64,000 nucleotides of DNA from an uncultured Sedimentitalea sp. (GCA_947504115.1 CANNGH010000003.1:310001-374000); one strand, 5' to 3'. Counted from the stretch's first letter, positions 45,356-55,540 are shown. Made by a program: numbers and translations. The notes: generated from the letters alone by a model not told the origin.

Positions 45356-46318
45356 TCATTCCTCTTTCAGCGGACGCGCCAGCAAACCGGTCATCGCACT
45401 TTCGGGGGTTGCATCACCGTCCAGCAACGCCACCACGACCAGCGTGATCGGCATGTCCAGACCCATCGCCGCTGCCTTGGCCGCGACGGCCCGCGCGGTC
45501 GCAGCGCCCTCGACCGTGATGCTGGGATCAAAGCCTTCGCCCCGACCTATGGCAAGCCCCAGTTGATAATTGCGCGACTGTTCCGAGGTGCAGGTCAGCG
45601 CCAGATCGCCGAATCCCGACAGCCCGGCCAGCGTTTCGGGCAGCGCACCAAGCGCCAGCGCCATGCGCTGCATCTCGGCATAGCCGCGCGTCATCAGCGC
45701 CGCGCGGGCGCTGGCCCCCATGCCCGCCCCGATCACCGCACCGCAGGCGATGGCGATCACGTTCTTGAGCGCCCCGCCCAGTTCGGCGCCGATCACGTCC
45801 GTGGTGCGGTAGAGCCGGATATTCGCGGTGCTGAGCCTGGTTTGCAATTGCGCGCCGCGTTCGGCGTCCCGGGTCGCCAGCGTCAGCGCCGTGGGCAGGC
45901 CGCGCGCGATGTCATGGGCGAAACTGGGTCCGGTCAGCAATGCGCAAGCTGTTTGCGGCAAAACCTGTCCGATCACGGCGCACGGGCCAAGGCCGGTCTC
46001 CAGCTCGATCCCCTTGCAGCAGGCCACGAGCGTGGCATGGCGCAGCGCATCGGCATGATCGCTGAGAACGCGGCGCAATTGCTGCATGGGAACGGCCAGC
46101 AGAACCGTGTCGTGGCGTGCGGCGGCGGCGAAATCGGCGGTCGCGCTCAGCCGGTCGGGCAGGGGGACGTCGGGCAGACGGCGCGTGTTCTCGCGGTTGT
46201 CCTGCATCTGCCGGGCATGATCGCCATCCCGCGTCCACAGGCAGACCGGCCCGTTCGCCGCCAGCGAGATCGCCAGCGCCGTGCCGAACGCGCCTGCGCC
46301 GATCACTGCGATGCTCAT
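45356..46318 (-). CDS. gpsA: Glycerol-3-phosphate dehydrogenase [NAD(P)+]
   Basis: GpsA (320 aa) reduces dihydroxyacetone phosphate to sn-glycerol-3-phosphate for phospholipid synthesis. The cofactor motif is [12 protein letters not shown] at residues 5-16. [31 protein letters not shown] (catalytic Lys) and [17 protein letters not shown] are family hallmarks. The frame is open upstream within tsaD, but the ATG at 46318 overlapping the tsaD stop (ATGA) is the family start. It is coupled to tsaD. Confidence 0.96.
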   Translation of the reverse strand: MSIAVIGAGAFGTALAISLAANGPVCLWTRDGDHARQMQDNRENTRRLPDVPLPDRLSATADFAAAARHDTVLLAVPMQQLRRVLSDHADALRHATLVACCKGIELETGLGPCAVIGQVLPQTACALLTGPSFAHDIARGLPTALTLATRDAERGAQLQTRLSTANIRLYRTTDVIGAELGGALKNVIAIACGAVIGAGMGASARAALMTRGYAEMQRMALALGALPETLAGLSGFGDLALTCTSEQSRNYQLGLAIGRGEGFDPSITVEGAATARAVAAKAAAMGLDMPITLVVVALLDGDATPESAMTGLLARPLKEE

Positions 46319-47409
46319 GCCTTTGCCCCTTTCTTGCCGCTTCCCAGCATCGCCGGGCTGGTCCGGTCCAGTGGCCAGCGCGGGCGTGCGGACAGGTCCA
46401 TGCCGTCGCGTGCGCCGGTCAGAAACCGCTCGATCCCGGCATAGGCGATCATCGCGGCGTTGTCCGTGCACAATGCCAGCGGCGGCGCGACAAAGGCAAC
46501 GCCCGTCTGCGCGCAGACGTCCTGCAACGCGGCGCGGATGGTGGCGTTGGCGGCAACCCCTCCGGCCACGGCCATGACCGGAGCGGCGGGAACTTGCGTC
46601 AGGTAGCGTTTGATCGCGCGGCGGCTTTTCTCGGCCAGCACATCCGCAACGGCCCGTTGGAAGCCCGCGCAAAGGTCGGCGCGGTCCTGCCGCGTCAGCC
46701 CGCCCTTGTCCCGCGCGATCGTGTCCCGCTGGCGCAGCAGCGCGGTTTTCAGGCCGGAGAACGACAGGTCGCAATCGGGCCGGTCCAGCAAGGGGCGGGG
46801 AAAGGCAAAGCGCGCCGGATCGCCGTTGCGCGCCTCGGCCTCGACCGCCGGGCCGCCCGGCTGGGGCAGTCCGAGAAGGCGGGCGACCTTGTCGAACGCC
46901 TCGCCCGGCGCGTCATCGATGGTGCCGCCAAGGCGGGTGAAATCGTCGCTGCCATGGGCGATCAGGAACTGGCAATGCCCGCCCGAGACCAGCAACATCA
47001 GATAGGGAAACTCAACGCCGTCGGTCAGGCGCGGGGTCAGCGCGTGACCGGCCAGATGGTTGATCCCGATCAGCGGCAGACCGGTCGCGGCGCAGATGCC
47101 CTTGGCACACATCACGCCGGCCACCACGCCGCCGATCAGCCCCGGCCCGGCTGTCACAGCCACGGCATCCAGATCCGCCAGCGTCAGCCCCGCATCCTGC
47201 AGCGCCTGCATCACGCAGATATCCAGCTTTTCGGCGTGGGCGCGCGCTGCCAGTTCCGGCACGACGCCGCCATAGGCGCTGTGCAGATCCCCCTGTCCAT
47301 GCACGACCGAGGACAGGATCTGCGCGCCGTCGGGCCCCTGCCGCACCACTGCGGCGGCGGTGTCGTCGCAACTGCTTTCCAGTCCCAGAATCGTCACTGT
47401 CCGCGCCAT
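46315..47409 (-). CDS. tsaD: tRNA N6-adenosine threonylcarbamoyltransferase TsaD
   Basis: TsaD (364 aa) transfers the threonylcarbamoyl group to A37 of ANN-decoding tRNAs. The N-terminus [17 protein letters not shown] and [11 protein letters not shown] are typical. The metal-binding H-x3-H is in INHLAGH near residue 114. [26 protein letters not shown] and [13 protein letters not shown] follow. The ATG at 47409 is chosen; an open frame continues into hemD's complement. It works with TsaE (29.6 kb) and is divergent from hemD. Confidence 0.96.
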   Translation of the reverse strand: MARTVTILGLESSCDDTAAAVVRQGPDGAQILSSVVHGQGDLHSAYGGVVPELAARAHAEKLDICVMQALQDAGLTLADLDAVAVTAGPGLIGGVVAGVMCAKGICAATGLPLIGINHLAGHALTPRLTDGVEFPYLMLLVSGGHCQFLIAHGSDDFTRLGGTIDDAPGEAFDKVARLLGLPQPGGPAVEAEARNGDPARFAFPRPLLDRPDCDLSFSGLKTALLRQRDTIARDKGGLTRQDRADLCAGFQRAVADVLAEKSRRAIKRYLTQVPAAPVMAVAGGVAANATIRAALQDVCAQTGVAFVAPPLALCTDNAAMIAYAGIERFLTGARDGMDLSARPRWPLDRTSPAMLGSGKKGAKA

Positions 47410-47488
47410 GTACCCGCCCGTTGCAACCCCGCACTCCGGCAGGTAACACTCGGGCTGCCGGCAAACAATCCCGAGAGAGCGCACCGCG

Positions 47489-48223
47489 ATGGCGCAGACC
47501 ACCCTGCTGATGACTCGCCCCCGCGCCGCCGGCGCGCGTTTCGTGGCCGATCTGCCCGATGAATTGCGCGCGAGCCTGACGGTGTGCCATTCGCCGCTGC
47601 TGCGGATCGTGCCGATTGCGGAACACATCGATTTCGGCGCGGCACGGGGCATCATCTTTACCTCGGCCAACGGCGTCGCCATCGCGGCGGGCGCGACCGA
47701 CCGGCGCGATCTGCCCTGCCATTGCGTCGGGGAGTGGACGACGCGGACCGCGCGCGAACACGGCTGGCAGGCCCGCATGGTGGGCGAGGATGCCGCCGAA
47801 CTGATCGCGACGCTGCGCGCGGATCCGCCCCCCAGCCCGCTGCTGCATCTGCGCGGGCGTCACGGCAGCGGCGATATTGCCGGGGCGCTGGCACCCGTGG
47901 GATGCGAGGTTATCGTGCAGGTGATCTATGAGCAGGAGGTGCTCGCGCTTGACGACGCCGCGCAAACCGTGCTTGCAGGTCCGGGGCCGGTGATCGTGCC
48001 GCTGTTTTCGCCCCGCACGGCGCGGCAATTCGCGAAAGTGGCCCATATCGGCGCGGATGTGCGCGCCGCCGCGATCAGCGATGCGGCGGCAGCGCCGTTG
48101 CGCGATTTGCCGCTGCAACGGCTGATCGTGGCAACGCGACCCACCGCCGCGGCACTGGCGGATGCGGTTGAAATGCTTGCCAAACCGGCAAGCCGGGTTG
48201 AGGGTGGCCCGGACGCACAGTAA
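47489..48223 (+). CDS. hemD: Uroporphyrinogen-III synthase
   Basis: A 244-aa HemD-family protein, which closes hydroxymethylbilane to uroporphyrinogen III. The family is poorly conserved; supporting features are [15 protein letters not shown] at the start, [13 protein letters not shown] near residue 55, and the C-terminal [14 protein letters not shown] and [16 protein letters not shown]. The gene opens a plus-strand operon with the Mic60-like and HemY genes. In many relatives hemC precedes hemD here; it is not present, so it must lie elsewhere. Confidence 0.85.
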   Translation: MAQTTLLMTRPRAAGARFVADLPDELRASLTVCHSPLLRIVPIAEHIDFGAARGIIFTSANGVAIAAGATDRRDLPCHCVGEWTTRTAREHGWQARMVGEDAAELIATLRADPPPSPLLHLRGRHGSGDIAGALAPVGCEVIVQVIYEQEVLALDDAAQTVLAGPGPVIVPLFSPRTARQFAKVAHIGADVRAAAISDAAAAPLRDLPLQRLIVATRPTAAALADAVEMLAKPASRVEGGPDAQ

Positions 48224-48276
48224 GGTTTGCCGGTGCACCGCGCGCATCCGGGTCAGAATCAAGAGGGATCATCAAG

Positions 48277-49656
48277 GTGGCCGACAAGAACGACTCCACA
48301 CCAAAACCCGACGACAAGACCCAGGGCGATGCCGTGGAAAAATCGAAAGGGACCGGCGACAAGGCGAAGGCCAAAAGCGATGCGCCCTGGACCAAGGCGG
48401 AAACCGAAAACCCCCGCGACCCGCTGCTGATGCAGGACGCGGACGAAACCCAGCGCCAGGATCAGGGCCCGCCTTCGAACACGCCCGAGGCTGCGAAAGC
48501 TGGTGCGGCCAAGCCTGAGCCGGCAAAACCCGAGGCCGCAAAGACAACGCCTTCTACCAAATCCGCCAAACCGGCGCCCCGAAAACCCGAGCCTGCCGAA
48601 CCGGAAAAACCGGCCGGGCGCGTGGTCGAAAAGCGGTCCGGTTTCCTGCCTGCGCTGCTGGGCGGTGTCCTTGCGGCGATCCTGGGCTTTGTGGCGGCGC
48701 GGGCCGATCTGCTGGACCGTTTTCTGCCGGACACGCTGCAGGCGACAGACCCGACCGAGCAAATCGCAACGCTGCGCGACGAGGTGTCCGCGCATGACAG
48801 CGCCATCAGCGACCTGCGCGCCGATCTCGACGGGCTGTCGATCCCCGATCTGGATGCGCTGGAGACGCAGATGTCCGATCTGTCCGCCCGCGTGGATCCC
48901 TTGGATGAACGGCTCGACACCGTCACGGCGGAACTTGACCGGATCGCGGGCCGTATCGGGCCCTTGGACGAGCGCCTGACCGAGCTTGAGAAACAGCCGA
49001 TGTCGCAAGGTGTGTCCGAAAGCGCGATCGCCGCCTATGAGCGTGAACTGGAGACGCTGCAAAGCTCGGTCGCCGATCAGCGCGCCGAGATGGAGGCGCT
49101 GGTTGAACAGGCCCGCAGGATGGAAACCGACGCCCGCGCCAAAGAGGATCAGGCCGCCGCCGCGGCACAGATGGCCGCCAACCGCACCGCCGTCGCGCAG
49201 GTGCGCGCGGCGCTGGATTCGGGGCGGCCCTACGCCGATCAGCTGCAGATGCTAGAGAATAACGGCGTCTCGGTCCCGGCTCCGCTAAGCGACGCCGCAC
49301 AGGACGGGGTCGCGACGATGGCGGCGCTGCAAACCGATTTCCCCCCGGCCGCGCGCAACGCCCTGGCCGCCGTGCGCGCGCAGGGTCCGGACGGATCCCG
49401 CAGCTTTGGCACCTTTTTGCAACGCCAGCTGGGTGCGCGCTCGGTCGCCCCGCGTGAGGGCAACGATCCCGATGCGATCCTGTCGCGCGCCGAGGCGGCG
49501 CTGACCAATGGCAACCTGTCGCGCGCGCTGGACGAGATCGAGAATTTGCCGGACGCGGCCAAGCCGCCGCTCGCCGATTGGCGCGCGCAGGCCGAAACCC
49601 GGCTGGAGGCAATTCAGGCCGCAGATGATCTGGCGCAAAGCCTGAACACCAATTGA
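48277..49656 (+). CDS. Mitofilin/Mic60-like membrane protein
   Basis: A 459-aa protein with a long Lys/Pro/Glu-rich cytoplasmic N-terminus (1-120), one transmembrane helix at about 122-143, a coiled coil from about 150 to 310, and a C-terminal mitofilin-like region. Alphaproteobacterial Mic60 is the bacterial relative of the mitochondrial crista-junction protein and is known to lie beside hem genes, as here. It probably shapes or tethers intracytoplasmic membrane. GTG start at 48277 with GAGGGA 9 bp upstream. It is followed by hemY after 10 bp. Confidence 0.85.
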   Translation: MADKNDSTPKPDDKTQGDAVEKSKGTGDKAKAKSDAPWTKAETENPRDPLLMQDADETQRQDQGPPSNTPEAAKAGAAKPEPAKPEAAKTTPSTKSAKPAPRKPEPAEPEKPAGRVVEKRSGFLPALLGGVLAAILGFVAARADLLDRFLPDTLQATDPTEQIATLRDEVSAHDSAISDLRADLDGLSIPDLDALETQMSDLSARVDPLDERLDTVTAELDRIAGRIGPLDERLTELEKQPMSQGVSESAIAAYERELETLQSSVADQRAEMEALVEQARRMETDARAKEDQAAAAAQMAANRTAVAQVRAALDSGRPYADQLQMLENNGVSVPAPLSDAAQDGVATMAALQTDFPPAARNALAAVRAQGPDGSRSFGTFLQRQLGARSVAPREGNDPDAILSRAEAALTNGNLSRALDEIENLPDAAKPPLADWRAQAETRLEAIQAADDLAQSLNTN

Positions 49657-49666
49657 AGGACGTGCC

Positions 49667-51190
49667 ATGCTTTGGTCCCTGATCAAGATCCTGTTTTTCG
49701 TGGCGGTCATCGCCGCACTTGCGCTGGGCGCTAGTTATCTGCTGGAAACCCAGGGCGGCGTGCAGATCACCGTGGCTGGCACGGAATACACGCTTGGCCC
49801 GTTGCAATCGGTGATCGCCGCGCTGGTGCTGATCGTGGCGGTCTGGGTGTTGCTCAAGCTGTTGTCGTTTCTGGTGGCGCTGCTGCGGTTCCTGAACGGT
49901 GACGAAACCGCGCTGTCGCGTCATTTCGACCGCAACCGCGAACGCCGCGGGTTTCAGGCATTGTCCGACGGGTTGATGGCGCTGGCCTCGGGCGAGGGGC
50001 GGCTGGCGCTCAGCAAGGCCAACCAGGCCGAGAAATACCTCAACAAGCCGGCGCTGACCAACCTGCTCAAGGCGCAGGCGGCCGAACTGGCGGGCGATCA
50101 CAAAACCGCGACCGAGACCTACCGGAAACTGGTGGCGGATGAACGCACGCGGTTCGTCGGTGTGCGGGGCATCCTGAAACAGAAACTGGCCGAAGGCGAC
50201 ACCGAGACCGCCCGCAAACTGGCCGAAAAAGCGTTTGCGCTGAAGCCGCGGCACGAGGAAACACAGGACGTCCTTCTGAAACTCCAGGCCCAGGCGCATG
50301 ACTGGGCCGGCGCGCGCAACACCCTGAACGCCAAACTGAAATCGGGAACGCTGCCGCGCGATGTCTATACCCGGCGCGACGCGGTTCTGGCCCTGTCCGA
50401 AGCCCGTGACGTGATCGGCGAGACCGCCACCATCGAAGCGCGCGAAAAGGCCATCGAGGCAAACCGCCTCTCGCCCGATCTGGTGCCTGCGGCAGCGATG
50501 GCCGCGCGCTCCTACATCGCGCGGGACAAGCCGCGCAATGCCACGCGTATCCTGAAAAAGGCGTGGGAAGTGCAGCCGCATCCCGATCTCGCCGCCGCCT
50601 TCGCCGAAATCAGATCCGACGAAACTCCGGACGAGCGCATAAAACGCTTTACCGCGCTGACACGGATTCATCCCGATCACGCCGAAACCCGCCTGCTGCG
50701 CGCCGAATTGCACGTCGCAGCCGAGGATTTCCCCGAAGCCCGCCGCGCCCTCGGCGTCCTGCCGCAGATTGCGGGCGACGCGCGCGCACTGACCCTCATG
50801 GCGGCGATCGAACGCGGCGAAGGTGCGTCTGACGCGGTGGTGCAAGGCTGGCTGACAAAGGCGCTGAGCGCCCCGCGCGGGCCGCAATGGGTCTGCCAGA
50901 ACTGTCAGCATATCCACGCCGACTGGACACCGATCTGCACCAATTGCCACAGTTTCGACACGCTGAGCTGGGAAGCTCCGAAACCGCAGGATTATGCCTC
51001 GGCAACCGGCGCGCACATGCTGCCGCTGATCGTCGGCAAACCCGACGAACCCGACACGACGCCCGATCATGGCGACATCCCGGACGCCAACCTGATCGAT
51101 CTGCCGGAGCCGGAGGAAAGCAGCGAAAAGGACAAGAACGACGGCCCGGACGAAGATGCCGACCGGCCAAGGGGCGGAGAGACCAGGTAA
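49667..51190 (+). CDS. hemY: HemY-like TPR membrane protein with C-terminal zinc-ribbon-like motif
   Basis: A 507-aa HemY-type protein: two N-terminal transmembrane helices (about 5-25 and 42-62), then helical TPR-like repeats to about residue 400. HemY is linked to tetrapyrrole metabolism, though its activity is not defined. Near residues 410-430 it carries WVCQNCQHIHADW followed by P-I-C-T-N-C-H, two C-x2-C pairs that could bind zinc, similar in arrangement to the rubredoxin-like module of LapB. The acidic C-terminal tail is disordered. It ends the hemD-Mic60-hemY operon. Confidence 0.88.
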   Translation: MLWSLIKILFFVAVIAALALGASYLLETQGGVQITVAGTEYTLGPLQSVIAALVLIVAVWVLLKLLSFLVALLRFLNGDETALSRHFDRNRERRGFQALSDGLMALASGEGRLALSKANQAEKYLNKPALTNLLKAQAAELAGDHKTATETYRKLVADERTRFVGVRGILKQKLAEGDTETARKLAEKAFALKPRHEETQDVLLKLQAQAHDWAGARNTLNAKLKSGTLPRDVYTRRDAVLALSEARDVIGETATIEAREKAIEANRLSPDLVPAAAMAARSYIARDKPRNATRILKKAWEVQPHPDLAAAFAEIRSDETPDERIKRFTALTRIHPDHAETRLLRAELHVAAEDFPEARRALGVLPQIAGDARALTLMAAIERGEGASDAVVQGWLTKALSAPRGPQWVCQNCQHIHADWTPICTNCHSFDTLSWEAPKPQDYASATGAHMLPLIVGKPDEPDTTPDHGDIPDANLIDLPEPEESSEKDKNDGPDEDADRPRGGETR

Positions 51191-51288
51191 TCCGCTTCAG
51201 CCGCGCGCAATCCGGCGTGTCTTTGGCAATGGGCCTTCTCTCCCGATGTCATCAAGACGCCGGGCTGCAAGGGCAAAAAAGCGGATGG

Positions 51289-51364
51289 TGGTGCCCCAAG
51301 ACGGACTCGAACCGCCGACCTACTATTTACGAAACAGTTGCTCTACCAGCTGAGCTATTGGGGC
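51289..51364 (-). tRNA. tRNA-Thr (anticodon CGT)
   Basis: A complete 76-nt cloverleaf on the minus strand: a 7-bp acceptor stem (GCCCCAA with TTGGGGC), a D-arm of GCTC-GAGC, anticodon loop TTCGTAA with anticodon CGT reading ACG, a T-arm with TTCGAGT loop, and an encoded CCA. The anticodon stem has one G-U pair. A standard threonine tRNA. Confidence 0.95.
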
Positions 51365-51505
51365 CACGCGGTTGCTCGTTTAAATGCTAAGCGCAAACCG
51401 CGCAAGGCGGAATCGGGGCGGTCGTCCGACATCGCTTTTGAACACGCGGATCGCAGTCCTCGACGCTTGTCGGATCCGCGTGTCCGCAACGGCGGGTTTG
51501 CGTAT

Positions 51506-52414
51506 TCATCGGTGTCCGTAACGATCGGCGTTCAGGTGTTTTTTGTCCGCGCGTTCGAATTCCAGCGTCGAATGGGTAATACCGAACCTCTCCCGCAGGC
51601 GGGATTTGATCGTCTCCTTGATGTCGTCAAGGTCGTCCCAGCGGGCGGTTTCGATCACCACATGGGTATCGAGCGCGGCCTGATGCTCCTGCATCTGCCA
51701 GAAATGCGCGTGGTGCACCTCTTCGACGCCATCCACGCGTTCCAGCGCGTCCATCACCGCATCGGTGTCGATATCCGGCGGGCTGCCCAGCATCAGCGTG
51801 CGGATCGGGCCGCCGATTTCCGTGAAAGCCAGCCACAGGATATAGGCGGCGATGCCGATGGTGATCGCCGGATCGACCCAGCGCAGATCGTAAAGCAGGA
51901 TCAGCACGCCGCCGATGATGACGGCGACCGAGGCCAGCGCATCGCTGAGATTGTGCAGAAACAACGCCCGGATATTCACGCTGCCCTTCTGCATCGAATA
52001 GGTCAGAAGCGCCGTCAGCGTATCGACCGCAAGGGCCACGCCACCGAGGATCACCACGGTCCAGCCGGCGACTTCGGGCGGATCGACGAACCGCATCGCG
52101 CCTTCATAAACCAGATAGAAGCCGATGATGATCAGCGAGGTATAGTTGATCAGCGCGGCGACGATCTCGGCCCGGCCATAGCCGAAGGTCATTTTCGCAT
52201 CCGCCGGGCGGCGCGCGATCTTGCGCGCCCCGAACGCGATGACCAGCGATGCCATGTCGGAAAAGTTGTGGATGGCATCGGCGATCAGCGCAAGACTGCC
52301 GGACAGAAGCCCGCCGACGATCTGCGCGACGGTCAACAGCCCGTTGGCCGCGATCGCGATGGCGACGCGCCTGTCGCCGCTCGCAGCGTCGATGTGGCCA
52401 TGATCGTGCGGCAT
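51506..52414 (-). CDS. Cation diffusion facilitator metal exporter
   Basis: A 302-aa CDF (CzcD/ZitB-type) transporter that exports Zn2+ or a related divalent metal in exchange for protons. A His-rich start (MPHDHGHIDA) precedes six transmembrane helices. Metal-site motifs are DAIHNFSD in helix II and LFLHNLSDALAS in helix V. The C-terminal cytoplasmic domain is VEEVHHAHFWQM, HVVIE, ending with the H-S-T-L-E segment. The ATG at 52414 has CAGGAGA upstream; the open frame beyond is not coding. Confidence 0.93.
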   Translation of the reverse strand: MPHDHGHIDAASGDRRVAIAIAANGLLTVAQIVGGLLSGSLALIADAIHNFSDMASLVIAFGARKIARRPADAKMTFGYGRAEIVAALINYTSLIIIGFYLVYEGAMRFVDPPEVAGWTVVILGGVALAVDTLTALLTYSMQKGSVNIRALFLHNLSDALASVAVIIGGVLILLYDLRWVDPAITIGIAAYILWLAFTEIGGPIRTLMLGSPPDIDTDAVMDALERVDGVEEVHHAHFWQMQEHQAALDTHVVIETARWDDLDDIKETIKSRLRERFGITHSTLEFERADKKHLNADRYGHR

Positions 52415-52592
52415 CGGTTTCGTCTCCTGACCTGCTCTTGTTGCGCAACTTCGGCCATGGGCCGACTCGGTTGGGACTTTAGCCGTGTCTGGCCGGTTGG
52501 CAACGTGCCGCTCCCTCCCCCAAGTCCGGCGGAACCTGCGGGCCTTTCTTTCGTTGAGGTCGGTGGTTCCATTTCCAGACGAAGGATCAACG

Positions 52593-53609
52593 ATGCCGGT
52601 GACAAGACTGGACGCGCCCATATTCATCGTCGGTCCGGGCCGCTCGGGGACGACGCTGGTGCGCAGCCTGCTGTCGGCGCATTCCCGCATCGCGATCCCG
52701 CCCGAGACGCATTTCATGAAGCTGGCCGAGCGACACGGCGCGCTCGATCGTCCGCCGCATGATTTCGCCGCTTTCTGGCGGGAACTGACGGAATCCAACC
52801 GGTTCCGGAATGTCGGGATCGACGCCGCCCGCTGTCGCGCCCGACTGAACGGACAGCAAAGCGCGCAGGCTGTTTTCGCGTCCATCCTCGCAACCTATGC
52901 CGAATGCTGCGACAAGCCGCGCGCAGGCGAAAAGACGCCGGGCCATGTGAATTATCTGCCGACGCTGCTGGACTGGTTTCCGGATGCGCGCGTCATCGCG
53001 ATGCGCCGGGATCCCCGTGCGGTGGTGGCGTCACAGCTCAAGACGCCGTGGGCGCAGTCGCAGATGACGCCCCGGTCCCTTCGTGACGGCATATTCGTCA
53101 AAAGCCGGGTCGCGCAGGTCGCTGCCTATGCCGAGGACTGGCGCCGCATTCACGAGGATATCGCGCCGGCCCATGACGGCGATGCGCGGGTGACGGTGCT
53201 GGGATACGAGGATCTGGTGCGCGACCCCGAGGGCGAACTTCGCAAGCTCTGCGCCTTTCTGGACGAGGCGTTCGAGCCGGCGATGCTGACCGACCGTTCG
53301 CGCGACACCGTTCCCCAGCCAGCGGCCACCCACGAGATGAGCGATACCTGGCGGGAATGGAGCAAGTCGCACAATGCCCGCACCTTCGAGCCGGTCTCGA
53401 CCGATTCGCTGGACGTCTGGCGCGGTGAACTGAGCGCGCGCGATGTTGCGCTGATCGAGGATCGTTGCGCGGACGGGATGGCGGCGGCAGGTTACGCCCG
53501 GATCCAATCGCTTCTGCGGCGCCGGACCGGCCGGCTGGGGCTGCGGGTCTTCGACGCGGCCGGCCGGGCCGAAACGGGATTGCGCCGGGCGATCGGACAA
53601 CGGCTCTGA
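52593..53609 (+). CDS. Sulfotransferase family protein
   Basis: A 338-aa PAPS-dependent sulfotransferase. The 5'-phosphosulfate loop is IVGPGRSGTTLVRSLL at residues 12-27, and the 3'-phosphate site is AMRRDPRAVVASQL near residue 145. The later TVLGYEDLVRDPEGELRKLC segment is typical of the family. It probably sulfates a glycan or lipid of the neighbouring surface cluster. GAAGGA lies 9 bp before the ATG. It is divergent from the CDF gene and faces the tandem GT2 gene. The acceptor is unknown. Confidence 0.87.
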   Translation: MPVTRLDAPIFIVGPGRSGTTLVRSLLSAHSRIAIPPETHFMKLAERHGALDRPPHDFAAFWRELTESNRFRNVGIDAARCRARLNGQQSAQAVFASILATYAECCDKPRAGEKTPGHVNYLPTLLDWFPDARVIAMRRDPRAVVASQLKTPWAQSQMTPRSLRDGIFVKSRVAQVAAYAEDWRRIHEDIAPAHDGDARVTVLGYEDLVRDPEGELRKLCAFLDEAFEPAMLTDRSRDTVPQPAATHEMSDTWREWSKSHNARTFEPVSTDSLDVWRGELSARDVALIEDRCADGMAAAGYARIQSLLRRRTGRLGLRVFDAAGRAETGLRRAIGQRL

Positions 53610-53612
53610 CAT

Positions 53613-55535
53613 TCATCCGGCCGATCCGAACCACAATCGCCGCGGCAACCGGCGCCGCAGCCTTGCCAATTGCGGTTGGATCCGGCGGCGCAGCGGGCGG
53701 GGTATCAGCGCGAACATCATCCAGGCATGAAGACGCGGTTCGGTCGGGCGGCGGCGCAGCGCCTTGAGAAGATGCAGGCGCGCCCGTCCCGCCTTGCCGT
53801 CCGGCAATTCCAGATGCCGTCGCGCCATGTCGAGATGAAAGCGATGCAGGGACCCCGCGCGCTCGGCCTCGAGTCCGTAGCGGTCCAGATACATCTGCCG
53901 CGCGCGCATGTTGGCATCGAAATCCTGCGACCGCTTGGCCGGGGGCGCGCCTTCGGCGGGCGGTTCGTTATGATAGAGGATCAGCGCCTCGGGGACGAAA
54001 TCGAACTCGTAAAACCGCGCGATGCGCGTCCAGTAATCGTAATCCTCGATCGCGGGGAGCGTTTCATCGAAATGGCCCACGGTCTCGATCACCTCGCGGC
54101 GGATCATCACGCTGCTGGTGCCGTAATGCACCACGTTGCGGTGCAGCATTTCCGCCCAGACATCGCCGCGCGCGGTCGGAATGGTGACGGTGCGGCTGTT
54201 GTGTGCGCCAAGTTCCACGACGCCGGTATAGACGAGGCCGACGCGCGGAGGCCGTTGGCGGATCAGATCGACCTGGCGCGACAGCTTGTCCGGCAGCCAT
54301 TCGTCGTCGGAATCCAGAAAGGCGATCAGCGGCCCCGCCGCATCGGCCATGCCGCGGTTGCGTGCGGCGGCCACCCCCCGGTTTTTCGACTGGCGCAGCG
54401 TGCGCAAGCGCGGATCGCGCATGTTCGCAACAAGGCCCGCGATGTCTTCGCTCGAACCGTCATCGACCACCAGAACCTCGAAATGAGGGTAGCTTTGTGC
54501 CAGCACGCTGTGCAACGCGCGGGCCAGATCGTCGCTGCGATTGAATGTCGGAACGACGACGCTGACCAGAGGCGACGTGCAAGCGTCCGGTTGCACATCC
54601 GGTGCCGGAGAGGGCGTCGCGATGGCCGCACTGGGTTTCGGCCCGCCGGGTCGATACCGCGCGACGGCGTGCCAGAACCGTCGTCGTAGCAACCTGTCGC
54701 CACCGTGGATTTGCGCGGCATCGCGGGCGCGCCGGGCAAGATCGCCAAATTTCACCGCGTCGTCGGCCAGCGCGCCATAGGCTTCGGCCAGCGCGCTGCG
54801 ATAGCGGTCGATACGCCCGGCCTGTTCCAGCCGCCGGGCGATGCGGTCGAGCACCTTCAGCCGCGAGTCGAGACCCCGCCGGGTAAAACGATGCCCGCTG
54901 AGCGAGACCGCGCCATCGGGCAGCCGGCGGTAATACGCGGTGCCGCCGGCGGTCGGCACCAGTGCGACATCGGCAAGAAAGGCGCGCATCATCAGATCGC
55001 CGTCATTGTTCACCGGAACATCGCGGTCCCAGCCGCCGCTGGCATCATAGGCGGCGCGCGACCAGAGCACGGAACAGGGCGGATGATACCAATCCGTCAG
55101 CCACGCCGACAGCGCGTCCTGACCGGGACGCCGTGGCGCGCACGAGGCCGGGCGCGCCAACCAGCAGCCCCCGTCGCGTTCCAGCCGCATCCACGGGCAG
55201 CAGGCAATGGCACCGGGATTGCGTTCGAGCACGGCGGCCAGTTCTTCCAGAACGGTCGGCCCAAGCAGGTCGTCGGCGTCGAGGAACATCAGCGCGTCGT
55301 CGTCGGTATGCTTCAGCCCGGCCAGTCGCGCCGCCGCTGCGCCACCGAAATGGCCGCGGATCAGCATGACGCCCTCGCTCGCGAACCCTTTGGCGATCGC
55401 GGCCGAGCGGTCGGACGAGCCATCATCCACCACCACGATACGATCCGGCGGGCGGGTCTGGTTCAGCGCCGAGCGGATCGTCTGCGCAAGGAACGCCTCG
55501 CCGTCATGTACCGGGATCACGACCGAGATGCGCAT
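53613..55535 (-). CDS. Tandem GT2 glycosyltransferase (two GT-A domains)
   Basis: A 640-aa protein carrying two family-2 glycosyltransferase domains. Domain 1 (about 1-230) opens ISVVIPVHDGEAFLAQTIRSA with IVVVDDGSSDRS and FLDADDLLG. Domain 2 (about 320-540) opens SVVVPTFNRSDDLARALHSVL with VVDDGSSEDI and FLDSDDEWLPDKL. Each keeps a D-x-D-type metal motif, so both could be active and add two residues in turn. The C-terminal 100 residues are helical. It lies directly downstream of the GT61 gene (5 bp), in the leftward operon starting at the ABC exporter. Confidence 0.87.
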   Translation of the reverse strand: MRISVVIPVHDGEAFLAQTIRSALNQTRPPDRIVVVDDGSSDRSAAIAKGFASEGVMLIRGHFGGAAAARLAGLKHTDDDALMFLDADDLLGPTVLEELAAVLERNPGAIACCPWMRLERDGGCWLARPASCAPRRPGQDALSAWLTDWYHPPCSVLWSRAAYDASGGWDRDVPVNNDGDLMMRAFLADVALVPTAGGTAYYRRLPDGAVSLSGHRFTRRGLDSRLKVLDRIARRLEQAGRIDRYRSALAEAYGALADDAVKFGDLARRARDAAQIHGGDRLLRRRFWHAVARYRPGGPKPSAAIATPSPAPDVQPDACTSPLVSVVVPTFNRSDDLARALHSVLAQSYPHFEVLVVDDGSSEDIAGLVANMRDPRLRTLRQSKNRGVAAARNRGMADAAGPLIAFLDSDDEWLPDKLSRQVDLIRQRPPRVGLVYTGVVELGAHNSRTVTIPTARGDVWAEMLHRNVVHYGTSSVMIRREVIETVGHFDETLPAIEDYDYWTRIARFYEFDFVPEALILYHNEPPAEGAPPAKRSQDFDANMRARQMYLDRYGLEAERAGSLHRFHLDMARRHLELPDGKAGRARLHLLKALRRRPTEPRLHAWMMFALIPRPLRRRIQPQLARLRRRLPRRLWFGSAG

Positions 55536-55540
55536 GGCCG

